Below are positions 1 through 8,431 of a stretch of DNA of 34,170 nt, in pieces (position 1 is the first letter of the stretch; each line of letters opens with the position of its first letter). Source of the DNA: Methanobacterium sp. PtaB.Bin024. Its GTDB lineage: Archaea; Methanobacteriota; Methanobacteria; Methanobacteriales; Methanobacteriaceae. The notes below the pieces were generated by a model. The model saw nothing but the letters and a program-made list of their open reading frames with translations, made no database searches and was not told the origin of the DNA. The position numbers were made by a program, and so were the translations under genes. The stretch lies in the NCBI GenBank assembly GCA_002067065.1, contig MVPY01000064.1:1-34170 (forward strand), read 5' to 3'.

Positions 1-3000
1 GACTTCTTTTGTTTGTTCGTTGTTGTTTTCGTTGGTTTCTTGTATGTAGTTGTATTGGTCTATTACTGCGCGTAGTGTGTGTGTTCCTGTGGTGGTTGGT
101 TTCCATGGGATGGTGATGGTTTTTGTTTCTCCGGCGTTTAGTCCGTTGATGGTCATTCCTCTGATGTATGTTGTTCCGTCGTATAGTAGTACGATGATGT
201 TGTTTTCGATGTTTGCGGTTCCTGTGTTGGTTACGCTAATGCTAATGATGTTTGTTTGGTTAACCTCAATTGTGGATGGTGTTTCTATATTAGTAATGGA
301 TAGATCAGGCAAGTTTTCTGTTATTAATACACTGCCTAACACATACAGGCTATCTAAAGTTGCATTCACAGTGGAAGTTGCTGGTGTGAGGCCTGCTGTG
401 AAGAGGGTTGTGGCAATTCCATTTACCGTAAGACAGTTTTGTGGGTTCACAGTCCCATATGCATCGCTTATGAAGTCAACATTTAAACCATCAGGTATAT
501 GGCCATTAACATAGTTTAAAGGTGTTACTGTAGTTCCATCATAGGCGTTGTTCAGACTAGCAGTAATGGTACTTGTTGCTCGAGTAACAATAGAAGCAGG
601 GTTGGCTGCGATAGTCATGTACAACCATGGACTGTAATTAACCAGCCCTTCAATCTGTTCTCCAGGGCCATTAGTTGGTTCGATGTTGGATCCCCACCAG
701 TTACAAGTAGCATTTAGATAGTTATTCTCACCAGTGTATCTTAACTGGCAATCGGTATTTCCTACAATATGGTTGAAGTTAATAAGATTGGTGGAACTAT
801 CAGAATTCACCCATACTCCCACCAGGTTACCACTTATATCGTTAGAAATTATCTGATTGTTTTCACTGTATAAGGTTTCCCATCCGTCTTGCAAGTCAAT
901 TTCAATGTCTCTTAAGAGGATTCCACTTAAATGGTTGTTGATTATCTGGTTACCATATACCAATGTACTGTTAGTTCCTCTAAGGGTGATGGCTCCTGTC
1001 CAGTCAAAATTCCATTCGTCGGTTGTGTTACACGTATTGGTGATGGTATTGTTAATTATCTGGTTGTTAGGTGAGTTACTTATGGATATACCATCGTATT
1101 CCCCACCATTTATGGTGTTGTTTAGTATTATATTGTTTAATCCACCTGTATAGAAATTAGAGACTCCATCAATTTCCATCCCAGTGTATGAGTTGTTTGT
1201 TAAAACATTATTTTCAATGGTGTTGTAGGAGGATGCAAGTATGGCAATACCTGAATCATTATCTGATAAGTAGTTGGAGGTTATGGTATTGTCATCTGAG
1301 TCATGCTCCAAGTGTATGCCTGTCTGCCCATTTACACCGTCTCCTCTATAGTAGGTGTTATTTAATATTTGATTGTTGATTATATCGTTTTGGGATGACC
1401 AGAATAGGAATATTCCCTGGTTGTTGTTCTGGAAGTTGCACGCTTCCCCAGCTTGATATCCTCCAATGGTACTGTTACTTGTTCCGGCTAACAGTATTCC
1501 CTGGCCATTATTGTTTATGTTAACTCCAATGACTGTTATATTGTTACAGTTCACTAGGGCAAGGTATCCTGGGTTCCAGCTGCTGTCGATTAACAAGTTG
1601 CTGGCATCCATGATGTAATAGATGGGTTTGTTATTGATGGTGTTGGTGGTGTCGATGTTCTGTCGGAATTCATAAATGGTACTATAATCACCCCAAGTTT
1701 GCAGACAGAAATTACGGGCATCAGTGGAGTTACTGGTTATATTATTGTTTAACAGGGTATTCATGGCTGATTTTTCTATCAGAATTCCTACTATGTTATT
1801 AGTCAGGTTATTGCCATCGAAGATGTTGTTTGCATCACCAGTGTTGTATAATATTACAATTCCTTCCTGGTTGTCTTTTATGTTGTTGTTAATTATGTGG
1901 TTGTTGTAGGACTGCCATATTTTCATTCCCCTATCGTTGTTGGCGAATGTGCAGCCTTCTCCTGCTTCATATCCTCCAATGGTAGTATTGTTTGTTCCTG
2001 CCAGGAAGATTCCTGTTCCAGTGTTGTTCATGTTAATCCCATGGAGGGTAATATTGTTGCACTGCACCAGGGCAAGATACCCAATGCTCCAGGTCTGGTC
2101 TATAAGCAGGTCAGTGGCATCTAAAATGTACTGAATTGGTTTACCATTGATGGTGTTGGAGGTGTCAATGTACTGCCGGAAATCATAAATATCATCATTC
2201 CAGGTTTGAACATCCAAGGTTGGGCTGTCTGAGGATGTTGTGGTTATGTTGTTGTTAGTTAGAGTGGATTCAGGTGAAGCAGAAAGTGTAATTCCACTGC
2301 CAATTAGGGTGTTATAGAAGAGGGTGCAATTTGCACTTTGTTGAAGGTTAATTCCAAATGGGGAGTAGATTAAAGTGTTAAAGAATATGTTACTTTCATC
2401 TGACAGCCATATGTTAATTCCACCAGCATTGGTTAAAGTGTTGTTAACAATGAGACTGCCTGGGCATTCTCCCAGATCGATTCCACATTGTGGATTGAAC
2501 TCGTCATACCACTCCAGGTCACTGATATGGTTGTTTATGATAGTAACACCAGGATCTCCATATATCTGCAATCTGCTGTATCCACCACTCATCTGGTTGC
2601 CTAGGTATGTGTTGCCTGTTGAATCACGGACGTAAATACCAAGTTCTGTGGTATTGGTGACTATGTTACCATTAAATTGGTTGTTGTTGGATTGTTCGTA
2701 GGCATCAATAGCACGGGTGGTATTCATGATCTGGTTGTTGAGTATCTGATTGTTGGAAGCATTGTGCATGCTGATTCCACAATCATCAAAGTTGTTGAAG
2801 ATTATATTGTCAGATATTACATTGTTATTTGCAAAATAGAGTTTTATCTCCGCCCACCATGCATATTCATAGCAATTATCCCCTACAGTGTTGCCACTGA
2901 CGGTGTTATTGTGGGCATCGGATAGGTTGATTCCGAAGTTACGATTGCCAGTCACGTAATTGTCATTCACTTGGTTTTCCTCAGAATAAACACCCTCATC

Positions 3001-4614
3001 CTGGTCTCCATAAATAGCTATTCCAGTACCCCAGTCATTGGTCAAACCATTGTTGGTGACGTTGTTGTTGCTGATAGTGTTGTTATTGGAACACCAGAGG
3101 GTTATTCCATTTCCACCATTATTAGTGATGTTGTTATAAGTTATGTTGTTGCCTTGTGACTCCTGAGTGAGTGATACACCGTCGTTGTTATTCCAGGATA
3201 TGTTGTTCCAGGATATTTCATTACCAGTGCTTGTTATTTCCTCAACATATTCGAAGTTGATTCCTCCACCCCATGTCTCGTTGAAACCATTAGCAATTAT
3301 CTCGTTTCGTGTTATGAGGTTATTATCAGCAGCAGTGTTTAGAACAATTCCGAATTCGCCATTGTTGGTGATGTTGTTGTCTGAAACTGTGTTGTTTGTG
3401 GCGTTGTGATGGATACTGATACCGTTGAAGGTATTGTTATTGATGGTGTTGTTTGCAATTATGTTGAGGATAGAGACGCTGATGGAAATTCCGAAGTTGT
3501 TATTGTATATGTTGTTTCCGGTGATCTGGTTTTCGTCACTATGGTTTTCGATAACAATTCCTTGGCCTTCATTATCGTGTATTTTGTTCCTATTTATGAT
3601 GTTTGCACTGGCTCCGTTGAGGAGTATACCATTTCCCTGTGTCTCTCCGGGTCCGTTGAGGTGTCCTGATATCTCGTTATCTTCTATGATGTTTCCTGTG
3701 GTGGGGGTTTCAGTGCTGCCCCAGAGGTTTATTCCACCTTCAACAATGGTGTTATTTCTGATCTGGTTATTGTTTGATTGCCACAGTGTTATGGCAGCTA
3801 CACTTCCATCAGCGGTTCCAGCGATAGTGAACTGATTATCTGCTATTGTGTTTTCAGAGCTATTCGCAACATTTATACCATCACCAAAAACGTTTGTAAT
3901 GGTATTTCCAGTTATGTTGTTGTTATTGGATGAATTTTCAATAGATATTCCTCTGTCAGTGTTTGAGAGAGTGTTATTGAATATATTATTGTTTGAAGAA
4001 TTATCCAGGCCGATAGCTAATTCATATGATCCATTAATGGTATTATTGGTTATGTTGTTGTTATTAGAACCAAATAATGTGATATTGAGTCCAGTGTTAT
4101 TTGATATGGTGTTGTAGGAAGAGTCACCCAGATATATTGCTCCGGTTCCAGAGTTTTCAGTTATTAGGTTGTTGGAAGACATTATAAGTGTCACGCTATT
4201 CAAATTATCATTAAAGGTGTTTCCTATAATGTTACAACTGGTAACCTGGGACATATAGATTGCTCCCCATCCTAAACCATCATTCTGTCCGGTTATGGTG
4301 AATCCCTGGATGGTTGAACCACTTCCAGAAGAGTCTATTGTGAAAATGGATTGTATGGGGTCTGTTGTGTTAACTGTTACATTCCCATCAGATCTTATGG
4401 TAAGATTCTTCTTGTTCACCACTACATTCTCATTGTAAACTGCTCCAGTTCCCCCAGCATCTTTAACTATTATTGTATCATTATCTGAGGCATTATCAAC
4501 GGCTTCTTGAATACTTTGTCCAGGTGAAACATTCCATTCTGTTGCCGAGACTGTTCCACAGAATATTGTTGCTAAAAACAATACAGAAATTATTAAAATT
4601 ATATTTTTATTCAT
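1..4614 (-). CDS. Adhesin-like parallel beta-helix surface protein, N-terminal part
   Basis: The reading frame is open from ATG 4614 to the window edge: 1538 residues, with the C-terminus missing. I checked the frame directly for stops over 1-900 and translated long stretches elsewhere. Residues 1-24 form a signal peptide with a hydrophobic core and an Ala-Thr cleavage region. Residues about 25-1300 are Asn-rich short repeats of the NosD/pectin-lyase type (forms of NN.I.NN.I), the signature of a right-handed beta-helix. An NWWG motif at 1305-1308 marks the helix end, as is common in methanogen adhesin-like proteins. Residues about 1331-1435 look Ig-like, and 1439-1538 are a CARDB domain with the E.NE.NN ending. 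A purine-rich ribosome site lies just upstream. The likely role is a secreted, wall-associated adhesin; ligand and anchoring cannot be read here. The family is confident, the function inferred. Confidence 0.9.
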   Translation of the reverse strand, partial: MNKNIILIISVLFLATIFCGTVSATEWNVSPGQSIQEAVDNASDNDTIIVKDAGGTGAVYNENVVVNKKNLTIRSDGNVTVNTTDPIQSIFTIDSSGSGSTIQGFTITGQNDGLGWGAIYMSQVTSCNIIGNTFNDNLNSVTLIMSSNNLITENSGTGAIYLGDSSYNTISNNTGLNITLFGSNNNNITNNTINGSYELAIGLDNSSNNNIFNNTLSNTDRGISIENSSNNNNITGNTITNVFGDGINVANSSENTIADNQFTIAGTADGSVAAITLWQSNNNQIRNNTIVEGGINLWGSTETPTTGNIIEDNEISGHLNGPGETQGNGILLNGASANIINRNKIHDNEGQGIVIENHSDENQITGNNIYNNNFGISISVSILNIIANNTINNNTFNGISIHHNATNNTVSDNNITNNGEFGIVLNTAADNNLITRNEIIANGFNETWGGGINFEYVEEITSTGNEISWNNISWNNNDGVSLTQESQGNNITYNNITNNGGNGITLWCSNNNTISNNNVTNNGLTNDWGTGIAIYGDQDEGVYSEENQVNDNYVTGNRNFGINLSDAHNNTVSGNTVGDNCYEYAWWAEIKLYFANNNVISDNIIFNNFDDCGISMHNASNNQILNNQIMNTTRAIDAYEQSNNNQFNGNIVTNTTELGIYVRDSTGNTYLGNQMSGGYSRLQIYGDPGVTIINNHISDLEWYDEFNPQCGIDLGECPGSLIVNNTLTNAGGINIWLSDESNIFFNTLIYSPFGINLQQSANCTLFYNTLIGSGITLSASPESTLTNNNITTTSSDSPTLDVQTWNDDIYDFRQYIDTSNTINGKPIQYILDATDLLIDQTWSIGYLALVQCNNITLHGINMNNTGTGIFLAGTNNTTIGGYEAGEGCTFANNDRGMKIWQSYNNHIINNNIKDNQEGIVILYNTGDANNIFDGNNLTNNIVGILIEKSAMNTLLNNNITSNSTDARNFCLQTWGDYSTIYEFRQNIDTTNTINNKPIYYIMDASNLLIDSSWNPGYLALVNCNNITVIGVNINNNGQGILLAGTSNSTIGGYQAGEACNFQNNNQGIFLFWSSQNDIINNQILNNTYYRGDGVNGQTGIHLEHDSDDNTITSNYLSDNDSGIAILASSYNTIENNVLTNNSYTGMEIDGVSNFYTGGLNNIILNNTINGGEYDGISISNSPNNQIINNTITNTCNTTDEWNFDWTGAITLRGTNSTLVYGNQIINNHLSGILLRDIEIDLQDGWETLYSENNQIISNDISGNLVGVWVNSDSSTNLINFNHIVGNTDCQLRYTGENNYLNATCNWWGSNIEPTNGPGEQIEGLVNYSPWLYMTIAANPASIVTRATSTITASLNNAYDGTTVTPLNYVNGHIPDGLNVDFISDAYGTVNPQNCLTVNGIATTLFTAGLTPATSTVNATLDSLYVLGSVLITENLPDLSITNIETPSTIEVNQTNIISISVTNTGTANIENNIIVLLYDGTTYIRGMTINGLNAGETKTITIPWKPTTTGTHTLRAVIDQYNYIQETNENNNEQTKEV
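1427..2240 (-). repeat. In-frame internal duplication in the adhesin, period 513 nt
   Basis: Two segments of about 300 nt (2240-1940 and 1727-1427) encode matching stretches with the order QTW, then FRQ.ID, INGKPI or INNKPI, GYLALV.CNNIT and TIGGY.AGE. Two independent anchor points both give an offset of exactly 513 nt (171 codons), so the duplication keeps the frame. The shared block resembles the NosD-type unit of methanogen beta-helix proteins. The extent was judged by eye. Confidence 0.8.
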
Positions 4615-4644
4615 TATTTTCCCCCTTTATAAGATCATTAAACT

Positions 4645-4654
4645 GATATATATT
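4645..4654 (-). promoter_or_regulatory. Candidate TATA box for the adhesin gene
   Basis: On the minus strand this reads AATATATATC, about 35 nt upstream of the ATG at 4614. That spacing would give a short leader that just includes the AAAGGGGG ribosome site (about 4619-4626). Sequence pattern only. Confidence 0.4.
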
Positions 4655-5337
4655 GTGAGAAAAAATCCCCAATTCCCTATAATGTATTGGGAAAGAAAAC
4701 CCCACATCAGATCAGTAGACTACCCTCTTTGTCTCCACCAATCAATTTTGAGTAATGCTAAAAATATTTACGTAATGTTAGTTTGTACAATAAAACAATA
4801 TAACCTTTACTATTTACTATCGTGTTAAAAATAAATTTTAAACTAAAGCATTAACTTAGTCAATTACTGTTCAATGAGAATTTTAATGTATATTTTCAGT
4901 TTGTATAATCAAACCAACAATTATAAAACTTGTGGAATAATAACAATGACAGATACAATGGGTATGATACTGAGAGTTTTTTTGCCAGATTGCAACCACT
5001 TATCAAAACTATGTCTAAACTTCTTATAGAATAAAGGATGAATACAACATCACAAAAAGGATGAAACCATGTACATCCTCAGTGGAGCAGGATGCACCGA
5101 TTTGAGGATCAGAAAATAGAAGTTTGAGAAACTCTACTGTATGCATAAAACCTCTCTAACTCGTAAACACGAAAACCACAGCTCTCCACGGAATACAACA
5201 ACACACTCAGATGACACAATTCGTGTCAGAGATTTATTACACAACACTATGAAATAACAATTAGAATAAAGGTGTAAGGTTATAATATAAAATTTAAATG
5301 AAATTATTAATATAAGATCCAAAACGGAATATCCTTA

Positions 5338-5346
5338 TTTATATTA
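5338..5346 (+). promoter_or_regulatory. Candidate TATA box for the ATC-start epimerase
   Basis: TTTATATTA lies about 42 nt upstream of the proposed start at 5384 and about 30 nt upstream of the AGGAGG ribosome site (5371-5376). This would give a leader of roughly 17 nt. Pattern match only. Confidence 0.4.
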
Positions 5347-5370
5347 TGATTATAAACGAATCTAAGTTAA

Positions 5371-5386
5371 AGGAGGAATCAAAATC
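5371..5386 (+). promoter_or_regulatory. Strong ribosome site placing an ATC start
   Basis: AGGAGG at 5371-5376 is followed by 7 nt and then ATC at 5384-5386, which is in frame with the epimerase. The spacing is ideal and no canonical start is near, so this site decides the start. Confidence 0.65.
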
Positions 5387-6328
5387 GAAACTCAAACTAT
5401 TCTTGTAACTGGAGGGGCAGGTTTCATAGGCACCAACCTGGTTAATGAACTGGAAGGACGTGGACATGAAGTATTCGCCGTTGATCTACTCCACAACAAC
5501 AGGGACAACTACCAGCGATGCGATGTGCGTAACTACCGACAGTTAGAAAGACTCTTTGAAGAACATGAAGACAAATTTGACTACGTCTATCACCTGGCTG
5601 CTGAATACGGCCGCTGGAACGGAGAAGCCTATTATGAGAATCTCTGGCAGACCAACGTCATTGGAAGTAAACATATGATCCGCTTACAGGAGAAACTGGG
5701 CTTCCGGATGATATTCTTCTCATCAGCAGAAGTCTACGGTGACTACACCGGGAAAATGAGTGAAGATGTGATGGTCAAAAATCCCATCAAGGACACCTAC
5801 CAGATGAACGATTACGCCATAACCAAATGGGCAGGTGAACTGATGTGCATGAACTCAGCCACCATGTTCGGCACAGAAACCGTACGAGTCCGCCCAGTCA
5901 ACTGCTACGGACCACATGAAGAATATTCCCCCTACAAAGGATTCATACCAATCTTCATCTACAAAGCCCTCCACAACCAACCATACACAGTATACAAGGG
6001 ACATAAACGCATAATCGACTATGTGGGTGACACTGCATTCACCTTTGCCAATATAGTGGATAACTTCATCCCCGGTGAAGTCTACAATGTGGGTGGCCGC
6101 ACAGAATGGGAAAAAGACATAAAAGAATATTCTGATCTGGTCCTGGAAGCTGTGGGCAGGGATGACTCCCTGGTAACCTATGAGGAGGCAGAGGATTTCA
6201 CCACCCAGGTCAAGACCATTGACTTTTCCAAAGCAATAAAAGACTTAAAACATGACCCCAAAGTGGATCCAAAAGAAGGCATAAAGAAAACCGTAGAATG
6301 GATGAAATGGTTCTACAGAGTTGAGTAA
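5384..6328 (+). CDS. NAD-dependent sugar-nucleotide epimerase/dehydratase, apparent ATC start
   Basis: Extended short-chain dehydrogenase/reductase of 314 residues, the usual family length. It has the NAD-binding TGGAGFIG (residues 9-16), SSAEVYG (113-119) and the catalytic pair Y144/K148 in YAITK. The first canonical in-frame start is GTG 5525, which would delete the whole NAD-binding motif. The frame is open upstream to a stop at 5363, and AGGAGG (5371-5376) lies 7 nt before ATC 5384. I therefore place the start at ATC. No ATG, GTG or TTG occurs in frame between 5363 and 5525. The substrate is probably a UDP- or dTDP-sugar; the exact reaction cannot be read. Alternatives are a recent start-codon mutation or a sequencing error. 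Confidence 0.85.
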   Translation: METQTILVTGGAGFIGTNLVNELEGRGHEVFAVDLLHNNRDNYQRCDVRNYRQLERLFEEHEDKFDYVYHLAAEYGRWNGEAYYENLWQTNVIGSKHMIRLQEKLGFRMIFFSSAEVYGDYTGKMSEDVMVKNPIKDTYQMNDYAITKWAGELMCMNSATMFGTETVRVRPVNCYGPHEEYSPYKGFIPIFIYKALHNQPYTVYKGHKRIIDYVGDTAFTFANIVDNFIPGEVYNVGGRTEWEKDIKEYSDLVLEAVGRDDSLVTYEEAEDFTTQVKTIDFSKAIKDLKHDPKVDPKEGIKKTVEWMKWFYRVE

Positions 6329-6399
6329 TCACAGTAGAATCGGAGAATTGGTTTTACACAGTTTGGTAATCATTACATAGGTTCTACAGAATTGATCAA
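6308..6399 (+). repeat. Degenerate tandem copies of the epimerase 3' end
   Basis: The last codons and stop of the epimerase (TGGTTCTACAGAGTTGAG, from 6308) recur as TGGTTTTACACAGTTTGG (6349) and AGGTTCTACAGAATTGAT (6379), at offsets of about 41 and 30 nt. They are followed by two adjoining copies of AAGTCATATAA (6398-6420). The copies are noncoding, and the next segment is T-rich. Confidence 0.6.
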
Positions 6400-6420
6400 G
6401 TCATATAAAAGTCATATAAA

Positions 6421-6460
6421 ATTCTTTTTTTTAAAATTCTTTTTCTTAGTTTTTTTAGGA
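6421..6460 (+). terminator. T-tract terminator region
   Basis: Several runs of five to eight T lie about 95-130 nt after the epimerase stop. Archaeal termination typically needs only U-rich tracts, so this is a plausible terminator. No strong hairpin is needed or seen. Confidence 0.45.
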
Positions 6461-6586
6461 TATTTTACCGTTCTTATACTTGTTTAAAAAAACTTTCTTT
6501 GGGTGGCCAAAAACTTTTATATTACTACATTTATAAAAATTATTAAACCGATAGTTATTAGTACATCTATTTGTATATATTATGTT

Positions 6587-6811
6587 ATGTCTGCAAAATC
6601 TGTTTACAGTATACGTATACCAATCAGGTTCCGGAATATGATGGATGAAATGGATGATGTGAACTGGCAGGAAGAAATACGCGAGCTTACATTACAATTA
6701 ATCAAAGAAAAAAGTAAAAAAAAGCTTTTGAAAGATGCTGAAACTTTACGAACCAAAATGAAGGATGTCAAATCAGCACCACTCATCAAAGAGGATAGAA
6801 ATACCAGATAA
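6587..6811 (+). CDS. vapB: VapB-type antitoxin
   Basis: 74 residues. The N-terminus (YSIRIP...RFRNMMDEMDD) and the following NWQEEIREL are typical of the archaeal VapB family: a short beta strand for DNA-binding dimerisation, then helices. A basic, coiled C-terminal tail (KEKSKKKLLKDAETLR, then KEDRNTR) would bind the toxin. I chose ATG 6587 because an upstream in-frame start would add a non-family hydrophobic leader. No clear ribosome site precedes it. TTTATAAAA at about 6529 is a candidate promoter. VapC follows after a 102-nt gap, larger than usual for such pairs. The likely role is to neutralise VapC and repress its own promoter. Confidence 0.85.
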   Translation: MSAKSVYSIRIPIRFRNMMDEMDDVNWQEEIRELTLQLIKEKSKKKLLKDAETLRTKMKDVKSAPLIKEDRNTR

Positions 6812-6913
6812 CTATTAATTGTCCTCATTGATTTATAAGAAGTCTAATTATCTCATAAAAAGACCATATTATCATTTATCATAAAAAGGAAATGATTTAG
6901 GAGAGTTTTATAG

Positions 6914-7315
6914 ATGACCTCAAAATATGTTCTAGACTCCAGTATAATAGCTGCTATTTTCTTCCGTGAAAAATCCTCTAAGAAGGCTGCTAATATGGTA
7001 GAAGGTAGCCAACTGGTCACAGTTGATTTGGCCCGTTCGGAAGTAGCTAACGTGGCCTGGAAGAGGGTGAACCTGTTTGGTGAAGATCGCCAACTCATCA
7101 CCAAAGCACTTAAAATGAGCATGGAATTCATAGAAACTACATGTGATGTTATCCCTACAATTGATCTTGTGGAAGAATCCTTCCAAATAGCTTTAAAAGA
7201 AAATATCAGTTTCTATGATTCATTATTCATTGGTGCATCACAAAGGGAAAATATACCACTCCTTACCCTGGATGAAAGACTAAAAAACACGCAATATATG
7301 GTTGAACTATTGTGA
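6914..7315 (+). CDS. vapC: VapC-type PIN-domain RNase toxin
   Basis: 133 residues, a full-length PIN domain. The acidic metal-binding residues are visible: D8 (VLDSS), E43 (ARSEVANV), D102 (FYDSLFI) and D120 (TLDERL). AGGAGAG ends shortly before ATG 6914 and supports the start. Known VapC proteins are Mg-dependent endoribonucleases that cut specific tRNA or rRNA sites; the target here is unknown. It follows vapB in the same direction, so the two are probably co-transcribed. All four active-site acids are present, so the toxin looks intact. Confidence 0.9.
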   Translation: MTSKYVLDSSIIAAIFFREKSSKKAANMVEGSQLVTVDLARSEVANVAWKRVNLFGEDRQLITKALKMSMEFIETTCDVIPTIDLVEESFQIALKENISFYDSLFIGASQRENIPLLTLDERLKNTQYMVELL

Positions 7316-7361
7316 AAGAAGGTTAATAAAATAAATTTAAATCTTTAATATTAGATATTCA

Positions 7362-7733
7362 TTAAACTGAAACTGCCTCATAATTTGTTTGCATAGCAGG
7401 GATATTCATATCGTTAACAGCAAGCAAATCAACAGGTCGGTTTTCCTTTTTTTGATGTACTAAGAACATGAAAACGGCTTCAAGATGTATTGTGTCTTTC
7501 TTCACATCAATTGTCATTTCAAAATTGAAATTCCTTAAAGAGAATGGTTTAACATGGAAGTACTTGGAAGCATCTAATATTTCCAAAGCAACAGGAACAT
7601 CATCTTCACTAAAATCAAGCATAATATTATTTGCTAATTCAACAGATTCCTTATAAAAATAAGGTTTTTTAATCTTCAAAAACAATGCATCTGTATTAGC
7701 ATCGTATTTGCTTATCATTTCAAAGTCACTCAT
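7362..7733 (-). CDS. DUF2283 family protein
   Basis: 123 residues. The first 55 match the DUF2283 pattern: a YD...DALFLKI strand, an acidic central strand ending in LDFSEDD, and ALEILDASKYF. About 65 further residues form an extension rich in beta-prone segments that I do not recognise. It begins 5 nt after the stop of the DUF4258-like gene, so the two form one transcription unit. DUF2283 and DUF4258 genes are commonly neighbours and are suspected toxin-antitoxin pairs, but the biochemical role is not established. The gene converges on vapC. Confidence 0.75.
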   Translation of the reverse strand: MSDFEMISKYDANTDALFLKIKKPYFYKESVELANNIMLDFSEDDVPVALEILDASKYFHVKPFSLRNFNFEMTIDVKKDTIHLEAVFMFLVHQKKENRPVDLLAVNDMNIPAMQTNYEAVSV

Positions 7734-7738
7734 TTTTT

Positions 7739-8052
7739 CTACCGTTCTCTAACTTTCACTGATTGTTCATATATAGTTACAACTTTTATATTTTTTTCCT
7801 TTGAATCCTCAAAGTCAATAACAATAATCAAATCATAGTTAACCCTGGGACCATTCTGTTTGTAAAACAGTTTAAATCTATTAATTCTCTGTTCAAGGAT
7901 TCCAAAAACACCTTTTTCAACTAAACAATCATAAATCGATTGCTTGTTAATATTCCTGTCTCCAACCATATCTTCAGCGTGAGGACCTAATTCAATTGGT
8001 TTTTATTGCAATTGGATAATTTTTCCAATGCATCCTCAATACGCGAAATCAT
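7739..8052 (-). pseudogene. DUF4258-like gene with an apparent frameshift
   Basis: From ATG 7969 the frame encodes 76 residues ending in VVTIYEQSVKVRER, like the C-terminal strand of DUF4258 proteins. The conserved His-Ala region (LGPHAEDM) lies upstream of that ATG in the same frame, with no canonical start before a stop. A second frame starts at ATG 8052 (MISRIEDALEKLSN) and stops after 21 codons. Adding one A to the run of five (T-run 8000-8004 on the plus strand) joins the two into one protein of about 103 residues. So this is either a one-base deletion, a sequencing error, or slippage on the homopolymer. If the defect is real, the partner DUF2283 gene may have no active mate. Confidence 0.6.
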
Positions 8053-8078
8053 AATACTAATTAGTTAAAATTTCATAC

Positions 8079-8109
8079 AATATAAGTATTTCTTTATTTT
8101 GTATACAAA
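8079..8109 (-). promoter_or_regulatory. TATA box and palindromic operator candidate
   Basis: On the minus strand, ACTTATATT (8087-8079) lies about 30 nt before ATG 8052, as for a leaderless transcript. Just upstream is the perfect 12-bp palindrome TTTGTATACAAA (8098-8109). The position next to the promoter suits autoregulation of the DUF4258/DUF2283 module. Confidence 0.45.
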
Positions 8110-8431
8110 GTTTCAACAGTTATGGATGGTTTGATATTCACATCTGTATTTATAGCAGCAGATTCTCATAAACGGTTAACATTATTCTTTTTACTACTAA
8201 ACTTTGTTTGTTGGATTGTTTTCTGGGATATTTGGTGTTCGGGCTTTGGTTTGTGGGATAGTTTTATTAGAGATGTTTAGAAATTAATTGATTAATGAGA
8301 TAGTTTTTATAGATATGTAGGTAAACTAATGATCATATCAAAGTTTTTTCAGGCAAAAGATCACATTAATTGAAATTAGTTAAAAACTGCTAATAACAAT
8401 CAATATCATTAATTTCAGTAAATATTTTAAA

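Larger units (their letters stand above)
4615..5383. other. Long intergenic region between divergent genes
   Basis: This 769-nt region separates the minus-strand adhesin from the plus-strand epimerase. It holds candidate TATA boxes near each gene and a 6-bp hairpin (TGACAC/GTGTCA, 5212-5228, 5-nt loop). Between about 5040 and 5240 the composition is less AT-rich, but I see no convincing reading frame. A 62-codon minus frame at 5134-5322 has no recognisable motif or ribosome site and I do not call it. Confidence 0.5.

Noticed and set aside
50..4117. Many plus-strand frames of 60-150 codons across the first 4 kb
   Set aside because: They are antisense shadows of the minus-strand adhesin; their Val/Leu/Met-rich or Phe-rich composition follows from its Asn/Thr/Ile codons, and they lack ribosome sites.
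4680..4710. Hairpin with TTCCC and GGGAA in the adhesin upstream region as a riboswitch
   Set aside because: Only a five-base stem with no conserved core; it lies upstream of the expected transcription start.
5134..5322. 62-codon minus-strand frame in the long intergenic region
   Set aside because: No motif, no ribosome site and an odd Cys/Val-rich composition.
6609..6620. Perfect palindrome GTATACGTATAC
   Set aside because: It lies inside vapB codons for a conserved peptide (SIRI), so it can arise from codon choice alone.
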